Origin: DAOUJW01 sp034421015 | Lineage (GTDB): Bacteria > Chloroflexota > Dehalococcoidia > Lucifugimonadales > UBA2985 | Reading direction: 5' to 3' | Assembly (NCBI GenBank): GCA_034421015.1 | Contig: DAOUKT010000037.1 | Location: 62,001-126,000, forward strand | Length of the DNA: 64,000 nt | Shown here: positions 44,980-51,711 of the stretch, one piece after another | How positions within the stretch are numbered: the stretch's first letter is position 1 | Layout: the number at the start of each line of letters is the position of its first letter | Program-made: the position numbers and the translations under genes | Notes under the pieces: model-generated | Seen by the model: the letters and a program-made list of their open reading frames with translations, nothing else | Databases searched by the model: none | Told to the model about the DNA's origin: nothing

Positions 44980-45414
44980 GTGAACATCTTCTTCGATTGC
45001 GACTACACCCTTATCGCCTGGGACGGGAGGCTCCGTCCGGGCGTCAGGGAGCTTTTCAAGGCCCTCAAGGACGACGGCCACACGCTGTACGTCTGGTCCG
45101 GCGTGGGCATTCGCTGGTACGAGGTGCGCAAGCACGGCCTTGAGCAGTACGTGACCGACTGCTTCCACAAGCCCATCTCAGATTTCCACCGCAGGATGAA
45201 GGCGGCGGGCCTCAGCCCGTGGCCGGACCTGATCATCGACGACTACCCGGAGATAGTCAGCGCGCTGGGCGGAGTCAGGGTTAAGCCATACGTCTACGAG
45301 CGACAGTCGGACAGGGAGATGTACAAGCTGTACCACGTGCTCTCCACCCTGAGCGCCACCGGAAGCCGTCCCGCAGAGTCGGAAGACCTCTTCTGTTGTA
45401 CGGACGACGCATAG
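44980..45414 (+). CDS. HAD-superfamily hydrolase-like protein
   Basis: A 144-residue small HAD protein. Motif I is FFDCDYTLIAW with the DxD pair, motif II is the Ser in LYVWSGVG, and motif IV is the acidic pair in LIIDDYPEIV. A conserved Lys may be supplied by HKPISDFHRRMK. No cap domain is seen. The last 25 residues contain an unusual CCTDDA end. The start GTG gives MNIFFDCDYT directly. It lies between mutS and mutL and ends ten bases before mutL. The substrate is unknown, and a nucleotidase or phosphatase role is possible. Confidence 0.78.
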   Translation: MNIFFDCDYTLIAWDGRLRPGVRELFKALKDDGHTLYVWSGVGIRWYEVRKHGLEQYVTDCFHKPISDFHRRMKAAGLSPWPDLIIDDYPEIVSALGGVRVKPYVYERQSDREMYKLYHVLSTLSATGSRPAESEDLFCCTDDA

Positions 45415-45424
45415 AGCCGCTGTC

Positions 45425-47137
45425 ATGCCGATACGGGTACTCGCTCCCCAGCTGGCAGCCAGAATCGCCGCAGGCGAGGTGGTGGAGCGTCCCGCATCCG
45501 TCGTCAAAGAGCTGGTAGAGAACTCCCTGGACGCCTGCGCAACTCACGTCTCTGTGGAGGTCGGCGGCGGCGGGCTGGAGATGATCCGGGTGGTGGACAA
45601 CGGGGAGGGCATACCCCCCGGCGAAGTGGAGCTCGCCCTCCGGCGCTTCGCCACCAGCAAGCTGTCCACAGGCGACCTGGACCGCATAACCACCCTGGGC
45701 TTCAGGGGGGAGGCTCTCCCCAGCATAGCCTCAGTCTCCACAATGGCCCTGCTGTCCCGGCAGTCGGACCAGCCCGGCGGCGTCCTGGTGGAGGCGGAGC
45801 ACGGGGACATCGTCCGCTCGGTCCCACAGGCAAGCCCGCCCGGAACGTCGGTGACGGTCAGGGGCCTCTTCCGAAACGTCCCGGCGCGCCTCAAGTTCGT
45901 GAAGTCCGCGTCCGTCGAGGCGTCCAGGGTCAGGGCGCTCCTCCACCAGCTGGCCCTTGCGTACCCGGACACCGCCTTCAACCTGGTAGTGGACGGGCGA
46001 AGGGCCTTCTCCTGCCCGGGCACCGGCGATCTGAGGGACGCCTGCTCCGCCGTGTACGGCCCCAAGACCGCGAGGGAGCTCCTGGCGGTGGCTTACCCCG
46101 AACAGCCGGTAGAGGGATCAGCGACCGTGAGAGGGCTGATAAGCCCGCCGGAGGTCACGCGCTCCAGCCGGAGCGGCATCAACATCATCGTGAACCGGCG
46201 CTGGATACAGAGCCGCACCCTGACCTTCGCCCTTGAGGAGGCGTACCAGGGCTTCCTGATGGAGCGACGCCATCCCCTGGCCGTCGTCCACATCGACCTT
46301 CCACCGGAGGACCTGGACGTGAACGTGCACCCCGCCAAGCTGGAGGTGCGCTTCCGCAAAGAGCGGGAGGTGTTTTCGACACTGCAACGGGGGGTGAGAA
46401 GCGCCCTTGTCGCCCACGCCCCGGTTCCCACAGTGCGACCCGACGTCCTCAGCGCGTCATCGCCCTCTGCGCCGCCTCCTTCCGCGAGCGTAGAAGAGAC
46501 GCGCAAGGCCCTGTCCCTGTTCGCGCCGGAAGACGACGGCGTCCGCGCCCCCACGCCGAGGGAGGTTGTGCCGTCGATGCGGGTGCTGGGGCAGGTCCAG
46601 AACCTGTACATAGTTGCCGAGGGCCCGGGAGGAGTCTACCTGGTCGACCAGCACGCCGCCCACGAGCGCGTCCTCTACGAGCAGGTCCGCGAGGAGATGC
46701 GGGACGCCGGCCTGCAGGCACAGGGGCTGCTGGAGCCTGTGGTGGTGGAGCTGACTCCCGCCCAGGAGGAGGCCTTCGAAGCGCACTCCGGGGAGTGGAC
46801 GAGGTACGGCTTCGAGCTGGAGTCCTTTGGCCCCCACTCCCTCCTGCTGCGCGGCCTTCCGTCGTACCTGTCGGACGCCGACCCCAGGGAGGCCTTCCTC
46901 TCCGTTCTGGAGGACATAGGCGAGGGAAGCGCTACCAGCGACCTGGAGGACCACATGGTGAGCTCGATAGCCTGCCACTCGGCGGTCAGGGCAGGTAAGA
47001 GCATGGCGCACCAGGAGATGGCGAACCTGCTGGCGCAGCTGGAGGCCACAAGCCAGCCCAACACCTGTCCCCACGGCCGACCGACTATGGTGCATCTCAG
47101 CGCAGCACACCTGGAGCGTGAGTTCGGACGGCGATAG
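45425..47137 (+). CDS. mutL: DNA mismatch repair protein MutL with endonuclease motif
   Basis: A 570-residue GHKL ATPase. IAAGEVVERPASVVKELVENSLDA, VDNGEGI and TLGFRGEALPSIASV form the ATP site. A proline- and serine-rich linker follows. The C-terminal domain has the endonuclease metal motif DQHAAHERVLYE (DQHA-x2-E-x4-E), ACHSAVRAGKSM and CPHGRPT, so this is a nicking MutL as in bacteria lacking MutH. The start lacks a clear ribosome site but directly begins the family N-terminus MPIRVLAPQLAARIAAGE. It is probably co-transcribed with the HAD gene. Confidence 0.97.
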   Translation: MPIRVLAPQLAARIAAGEVVERPASVVKELVENSLDACATHVSVEVGGGGLEMIRVVDNGEGIPPGEVELALRRFATSKLSTGDLDRITTLGFRGEALPSIASVSTMALLSRQSDQPGGVLVEAEHGDIVRSVPQASPPGTSVTVRGLFRNVPARLKFVKSASVEASRVRALLHQLALAYPDTAFNLVVDGRRAFSCPGTGDLRDACSAVYGPKTARELLAVAYPEQPVEGSATVRGLISPPEVTRSSRSGINIIVNRRWIQSRTLTFALEEAYQGFLMERRHPLAVVHIDLPPEDLDVNVHPAKLEVRFRKEREVFSTLQRGVRSALVAHAPVPTVRPDVLSASSPSAPPPSASVEETRKALSLFAPEDDGVRAPTPREVVPSMRVLGQVQNLYIVAEGPGGVYLVDQHAAHERVLYEQVREEMRDAGLQAQGLLEPVVVELTPAQEEAFEAHSGEWTRYGFELESFGPHSLLLRGLPSYLSDADPREAFLSVLEDIGEGSATSDLEDHMVSSIACHSAVRAGKSMAHQEMANLLAQLEATSQPNTCPHGRPTMVHLSAAHLEREFGRR

Positions 47138-47171
47138 AGCGGCGCTCTCCTCCCTCCGATAGCCACACGCC

Positions 47172-47951
47172 ATGCTTGACCTGCTCCTCTACGCGATTGC
47201 CAGCTTTGGCATTGCCTATCTGGGAACCCTGGTGGGCCTTGTGTTGGGCGTGGTGCGCCTTCCGATAATCTACGCCCTGGGCCTCACCCCGGCCGTGGCC
47301 GCGGGAACCAACGTCGGCGTGACGGCGGTCAGCTCGCTGTTTGGAGGGTGGCAGCACTTCCGCGAGGGCCGTCTGGACCGCCGGCTGATGGTCACTATAG
47401 GCATCCCGTCTATGATAGGGTCATTTGCAGGGGGCTTCCTGGGCACCTCGATTCCGGCCTGGGCCATCCTGGCGGCCGTGGCGGCGGCCGTGCTCTGGCA
47501 GGGCGTGGTGTTCCTCATCCAGGGCCGGCGCGAGCAGCTGCAGGGCGACGAGGGTTCAGCGGTTGCCCCGCCCAGAAGAAGCCTGGCCCTTGAGGCCGGT
47601 TTGGGGTTTGGCATCGGATTCGTGGGGTCGCTGGTGGGACTGGCGCTGGGAGTCCTGAGACTACCCGCCATGGTCCAGCTGCTGAAGGCTCCGCCCGGCA
47701 TAGCCGCCGGGACCAACCTGGCCATCAACTTCATCTCCGCCCTGTTCGCCATTGTTGGTAGGCTGTACTACGGACAGGTGGATTTCGCGGCCCTTGGCAT
47801 CATGGGCGTTGCCGCAGGCCTGGGGGCGTACTACGGCGCCAGGACGACCGGAAGGGTGAGCCAGGCGACTCTGATGATGCTCATTGGAGTGGTCCTGGTT
47901 CTGGTCTCGGTCCTGGTGCTTCAGCAGTCGGTCCGGGAGTACGGGGCATGA
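47172..47951 (+). CDS. TauE/SafE-family anion exporter
   Basis: A 259-residue membrane protein with an internal duplication typical of TauE/SafE: the first half has YLGTLVGLVLGVVRLPIIYALGLTPAVAAGTNVGVTAVSSLFGGWQHF, the second GFVGSLVGLALGVLRLPAMVQLLKAPPGIAAGTNLAINFISALFAIVGRL. About eight helices. Family members export sulfite, sulfoacetate or related anions. The substrate here is not shown. It begins 34 bases after mutL and may read through from it. Confidence 0.87.
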   Translation: MLDLLLYAIASFGIAYLGTLVGLVLGVVRLPIIYALGLTPAVAAGTNVGVTAVSSLFGGWQHFREGRLDRRLMVTIGIPSMIGSFAGGFLGTSIPAWAILAAVAAAVLWQGVVFLIQGRREQLQGDEGSAVAPPRRSLALEAGLGFGIGFVGSLVGLALGVLRLPAMVQLLKAPPGIAAGTNLAINFISALFAIVGRLYYGQVDFAALGIMGVAAGLGAYYGARTTGRVSQATLMMLIGVVLVLVSVLVLQQSVREYGA

Positions 47952-47972
47952 CGACAGGCCGGTGGACGCGGC

Positions 47973-49229
47973 CTACTGGTCGCGCAGCCTGATGCGCAAA
48001 GCCGACCGCGCTATGGCCGCTACATAGAGCAGTATGAGGCCGCCTCCCAGGGCAACTGCGATGGAGGCCGTCGTGGCCGTCGCCAACGCTCCCACGAAGA
48101 ACCCTCCCACGGGCGTGAAGCCGAAGGTGAGGCCGTAGATGCCCAGAACTCGACCTCTCATCTCGTCAAGGGAGATGAGCTGGAGCATCGTGCCCATCGT
48201 CACGTCGTAGGCCATCAGGCAACCGCCCACCAGGGCCACAAGGGCCAGCGAAGCGGCGAACCACGTCGAGAAGGCGAACAGTATCAGGGTCGCTCCGGCC
48301 CCCAGAGCGGTGACCACGAGAAGGGTCCCCTTGTGCTTGAAGTCGCCCAGGCTTGACACCGCTATGGTGCTCAGGGCGGAACCGGCTCCGCTGGCCGCCG
48401 AGAGGACTCCCAACCCGGCCGCGCCCACGTGGAGCACGTCCCTGGCTATTACGGGCATCATCACAAAGTGGGAGAAGCCAAAGGCCTCCATAATGAGGCT
48501 CAGGAGCAACAGCTTGCGGATGTCGGCGTCCCGCCAGGAGTATTTGATCCCCTGGCTCACGGACCTCCAGAACGGCTCTCGCTCGTTGGCGGTCCTGAAG
48601 CTGCCCTTGATGAACCACAGAAGCCCCACGCCCACAAGGGAGCAGCCTCCCGCGAAGAGGTAGCTGCTGCCCGTGCCGTACTGGGAAATGAGTCCGCCGG
48701 CAATCAACGAGCCGATGATGCGGGTGATGTTCATGCCCGCCAGGCGGGTGGCCATTGCGTTCAGCAGGCGGCTCGGCCCCACAATCTGGTAGGCCAGGGA
48801 GTTTGAAGCGGGAAGCTGCGTAGCCATTACAATGCCCTGCGCGAAGGCGGCAATGATCAGGTGCCACAGCTCCAGGCGGCCGGCCACGAACAGGGCGCCC
48901 ACTGCGATGGCCGCCGCGCCTCCGCCAAAGTGCGCTGCAGCCAGCACCTTCCGCTTGTCGAACCTGTCAACAATCGTGCCTGCCAGGGCCCCGAATCCCA
49001 CCAGGCCGACTCCCTGCACCCCGGCAACCAGCCCGACCCAGAATGGGGAGTCGGTCAGCTCAAGGACCAGCCACCCCTGGCTGAGCATGCGAATCCCCAT
49101 GGACATTGAGGAGAAGAAGATGCTGAGCCAGAGCCACCGGAACTGGACCACCTCAAAGGACAGGAGGAGATTGGGCAGTCGGCGGCCCCCGGACGGGCGG
49201 CCGGAGGGATGCGCGGCTTCTTCAGGCAC
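47973..49229 (-). CDS. MFS transporter (EntS/MFS_3 group)
   Basis: A 418-residue transporter with 12 predicted helices. The segments FRWLWLSIFFSSMSMGIRMLSQGWLVLELTDSPFWVGLVAGVQGVGLVGFGALAGTIVDRFDKRKVL and DEMRGRVLGIYGLTFGFTPVGGFFVGALA carry the motif-A-like loops (DRFDKR and MRGRVLG). This group includes enterobactin exporter EntS and drug-efflux relatives. A clear paralogue lies at 58892-60163. Substrate unknown. It converges on the tauE-like gene. Confidence 0.87.
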   Translation of the reverse strand: MPEEAAHPSGRPSGGRRLPNLLLSFEVVQFRWLWLSIFFSSMSMGIRMLSQGWLVLELTDSPFWVGLVAGVQGVGLVGFGALAGTIVDRFDKRKVLAAAHFGGGAAAIAVGALFVAGRLELWHLIIAAFAQGIVMATQLPASNSLAYQIVGPSRLLNAMATRLAGMNITRIIGSLIAGGLISQYGTGSSYLFAGGCSLVGVGLLWFIKGSFRTANEREPFWRSVSQGIKYSWRDADIRKLLLLSLIMEAFGFSHFVMMPVIARDVLHVGAAGLGVLSAASGAGSALSTIAVSSLGDFKHKGTLLVVTALGAGATLILFAFSTWFAASLALVALVGGCLMAYDVTMGTMLQLISLDEMRGRVLGIYGLTFGFTPVGGFFVGALATATTASIAVALGGGLILLYVAAIARSALRIRLRDQ

Positions 49230-49301
49230 TGCTTATGCTTCCTGGGTCAGAGGTCAGCCCGGGCTGCTGAGAGCGCGAGGCCAAGGGGATGATATACTCA
49301 T

Positions 49302-49318
49302 TTCCCCGCGTCGGGGAA
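49302..49318. terminator. short hairpin downstream of the repeat lipoprotein
   Basis: TTCCCCG / CGGGGAA with a three-base loop. For the minus-strand lipoprotein gene ending at 49378 it lies 60 bases downstream, and for the MFS gene it lies 73 bases upstream. No T-run is present, so a terminator role is tentative. The rest of 49230-49377 contains no gene. Confidence 0.35.
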
Positions 49319-49377
49319 GTCCGAGCGACGGGCTGTAGAAAGCAGGGTAGGGAGGGCAATCAGGGGCGGCTGTCCGG

Positions 49378-50079
49378 CTACCGGCTCAGATAGTCCGAGA
49401 CCACGCGCCGTCTGGCGTCATCCGTGTCGTAGGAGTGGTACTCGTCTATCAGGTCTGCAATTTGCTCCTGGGGGACAAGCACCTCGCCCTCAAACATGAT
49501 GGGGAAATTGTGTATGGAGGTCACCAGCGCTCCAAAGAGGGGAATATCACTGGTCCTCTTCATCTGCTCCAGGCTCTCCCCAACCCGCTCTATACGCTGA
49601 TTTGACGTCCAGGTGCTGATGTAGTCTGAGAGGTAGCCTCTTTTGGTTGGCTCGTCCTCCCGGGTATTGATGCCCTCCAGCACCTCTGTCAACCCGGGGA
49701 GGCCGTCGTCGGTTTCCCTTTTAACAAGGATGGTGCCCTGGCACGCCACGTCGGTGTCGTTCTCCGACGACTCCACGATGTCCTCCAGGATGCAGTCTAT
49801 CCGGCCCTGCTTGGTGAGGTAGTCTGACACCACCTCTCTTTTGTCAGCCTCAACGTTGGCGGAGCGGACGTCGGCAAGGAGGTCCGGCACGTCCGGCGCG
49901 TATACAACTACTTCGTCATCGAAAGTGAGGGGGCCGGAGGGAGCGGAGTCCTTCTCAAGCTCTGCGAGGATAAAGTCGGTCTCCTCCCCGTACTCCTCGG
50001 CTACGCAGGCAGCGCTCAAGCCCAGGGCAACTACTATCAAACCAACCAGCGACCACCTACGCACCAATGTGTTGAGCAT
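49378..50079 (-). CDS. lipoprotein with three tandem repeats, function unknown
   Basis: A 233-residue predicted lipoprotein: signal WSLVGLIVVALGLSAAC with the lipid-anchored Cys at about 25. Three repeats each run from a short beta strand (EVVVYAP, GTILVKR, GEVLVPQ) through an acidic helix to a closing motif: VVSDYL (83-88), YLSDYI (149-154), VVSDYL (226-231). The start at 50079 has GAGG seven bases upstream. The open frame extends to 50166 without a credible signal. It has its own strong promoter. The domain is not recognised. Confidence 0.7.
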   Translation of the reverse strand: MLNTLVRRWSLVGLIVVALGLSAACVAEEYGEETDFILAELEKDSAPSGPLTFDDEVVVYAPDVPDLLADVRSANVEADKREVVSDYLTKQGRIDCILEDIVESSENDTDVACQGTILVKRETDDGLPGLTEVLEGINTREDEPTKRGYLSDYISTWTSNQRIERVGESLEQMKRTSDIPLFGALVTSIHNFPIMFEGEVLVPQEQIADLIDEYHSYDTDDARRRVVSDYLSR

Positions 50080-50175
50080 ACATGTTCCTCTGTTCCGAGG
50101 ATTTTGATTGTGGCGGCACGGGCTGCGTCCACCGGGGAGAATAGCCTGCGAGACACGCCACAGCAATCGAGTGCG

Positions 50176-50203
50176 AGTATAGCACAGCGTCGAACGGCGT
50201 CAA
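50176..50203 (-). promoter_or_regulatory. sigma70-like promoter of the repeat lipoprotein
   Basis: On the minus strand TTGACG (50198-50203) and TATACT (50176-50181) are 16 bases apart, five of six matches each. Transcription would start near 50169, giving a 90-base leader. Confidence 0.6.
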
Positions 50204-50250
50204 TACTCCACACGCCAACGAGGGTTTGCTGCGGAGTATGGAACCGGGCT

Positions 50251-50478
50251 TTATCGCAGGCGGAAGCGGGTCAGCCTTGCGGCCCAGTACCGCAGCCGCG
50301 AACCGGGACGGGGAGTGAACATGGAGTCTCCGGCAGCCGTGGCTGAAGAGCCTCCCTGGTATGAGGAGAGGTTTCTGGTTATCACCGCCAGGGTCGCGGC
50401 GGCGGCCAATGCCACCGATGCCCTCGTCATAAACTCCCGTCGATTCAGCGTTGAGCTCTTTTCCACACTGTCGGCCAT
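50251..50478 (-). CDS. small Tat-signal protein divergent from the ACIII operon
   Basis: 75 residues. A twin-arginine signal, LNRREFMTRASVALAAAATLAVI, is followed by a short polar tail (SSYQGGSSATAAGDSM) and a basic C-terminus with aromatic residues (RLRYWAARLTRF). The ATG at 50478 is seven bases after AGGAGG, a better start than the longer frame to 50547. It resembles the tiny Tat-target proteins found beside formate dehydrogenase loci in other bacteria. Its promoter overlaps that of the ACIII operon. No folded domain is visible, so it may be an assembly factor or membrane anchor. Confidence 0.65.
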   Translation of the reverse strand: MADSVEKSSTLNRREFMTRASVALAAAATLAVITRNLSSYQGGSSATAAGDSMFTPRPGSRLRYWAARLTRFRLR

Positions 50479-50533
50479 GATTGCCTCCTGCACGCGGCGT
50501 AGAAATTCCTGTCCCGAACTGTCGAAATTGCTA

Positions 50534-50580
50534 TTGACTAACCCCAAGCGTGATTGTACACTACGTGAAGTTTATTTCAA
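50534..50580. promoter_or_regulatory. overlapping divergent promoters (Tat protein and ACIII operon)
   Basis: On the plus strand TTGACT (50534-50539) and TACACT (50557-50562) are 17 bases apart and would start the ACIII operon near 50569. On the minus strand TTGAAA (50575-50580) and TACAAT (50553-50558) are 16 bases apart and would start the Tat-protein mRNA near 50546. The two -10 elements share two bases, so RNA polymerase cannot occupy both at once. Nothing else coding is seen in 50479-50667. Confidence 0.55.
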
Positions 50581-50667
50581 AGTCCCTTACGGGGCTTGCT
50601 GGCAAGAATGAACACAAGGGGATGAGAAGGCAGGTAGAGGTGGGTCTAAGCTGAATAGAGAATAACG

Positions 50668-50958
50668 ATGGATCCAGAATACATAAACAGCGACATTTGG
50701 CGCTCCACAGGTGACATTCTCACCTTTATTTGGATTCTATTCTTCGCAGCAGTTGGATTCGGTTTTAACTTCCTGATGGCCCACGCCATCATTCCCTCCC
50801 TCATCGGTTCAGGACATCTCCCCACAAGGCTGCAGAAAGCGCGCCCCCTCTTCTATGGCGGCGCCGCGCTTGCCCTTGCCCTGGTGGTTTTCGCGTTGAA
50901 CAGGACCTTCGTCAACGCCGGCTTCATTGAAGATTTCTGGCCGCGGTGGTGGATTTAG
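50668..50958 (+). CDS. small two-helix membrane protein at the head of the ACIII operon
   Basis: 96 residues with two membrane helices (DILTFIWILFFAAVGFGFNFLMAHAI, about 16-41, and LFYGGAALALALVVFALNRTFV, about 61-82) and an aromatic C-terminus (EDFWPRWWI). It is 72 bases upstream of the pentaheme cytochrome gene on the same strand and after the operon promoter. I do not recognise the family. Position suggests an accessory membrane subunit or assembly factor of the complex. Confidence 0.6.
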   Translation: MDPEYINSDIWRSTGDILTFIWILFFAAVGFGFNFLMAHAIIPSLIGSGHLPTRLQKARPLFYGGAALALALVVFALNRTFVNAGFIEDFWPRWWI

Positions 50959-51030
50959 GCCGGCTACTAAATCGGCCTGAGATTACGCTCATTCTGACAA
51001 TCTGACGCTGAACAGGAGAATAGAAATCCA

Positions 51031-51696
51031 GTGCTGATAAGGCGAATAGCGTTGCTGCTGGTGGTGTCAGTAGGTGCAAGCGCTACCGGCATCGTTCTAT
51101 TGCTGGCCACGGTGTTCGTGGCAAGGGCTTGGTGGACAACGCCGTTTGATGTACTGGGATTCGGCGGCGCTCCTGAACAGCCGGTAGCCTTCCCACACAC
51201 AGTCCACGCCGGCATTGACGTACGCACTGACGCCGACGGCAACCCCAAGCTGGACACTGAAGGCAACGCTATGCAGAGCCTTGGCATGGACTGCACATTC
51301 TGCCACAGGAACGTGGAAAAAGGAGCGACTGCGGGTGTTCCTGCGGTGGAGCAGTGCCTGTTCTGTCACAAGTCGGTCCAGGGTGAAGAGCTGCCTGCGG
51401 TAGCCGCGCTTGTCGACGCGTGGGAGAACAGGGAGCCGCTTGCATGGGAGCGCGTCCACAGGGTCCCGGACCACGTGCGATTCGTTCACGAGGCCCACAT
51501 CAGGTACTTCCTGGCCGTGGGTGAGACTCCCGCCGGCGATCCGGCAATCGTAGCCGCGGACGTCTGCTCCACATGCCACGGGGACGTGGCCGCGATGGCA
51601 GAGGTCAAACAGGTGCGCAGCCTGAAGATGGGCGACTGCGTGGACTGCCACAGAGACTACAACGCTCCAACGGATTGCACTACCTGCCACTACTAG
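51031..51696 (+). CDS. actA: pentaheme cytochrome c, ACIII subunit ActA
   Basis: A 221-residue membrane-anchored cytochrome. One N-terminal helix (about 5-32) is followed by five CxxCH heme sites at residues 88, 109, 179, 203 and 216 (CTFCH, CLFCH, CSTCH, CVDCH, CTTCH), the number typical of ActA. Several free histidines (HTVH, HEAH) can serve as distal ligands. ActA carries electrons within alternative complex III, the quinol-oxidising enzyme that replaces cytochrome bc1. GTG start with AGGAG 12 bases upstream. Confidence 0.9.
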   Translation: MLIRRIALLLVVSVGASATGIVLLLATVFVARAWWTTPFDVLGFGGAPEQPVAFPHTVHAGIDVRTDADGNPKLDTEGNAMQSLGMDCTFCHRNVEKGATAGVPAVEQCLFCHKSVQGEELPAVAALVDAWENREPLAWERVHRVPDHVRFVHEAHIRYFLAVGETPAGDPAIVAADVCSTCHGDVAAMAEVKQVRSLKMGDCVDCHRDYNAPTDCTTCHY

Positions 51697-51711
51697 GATG
51701 AGCTCTAAGTC

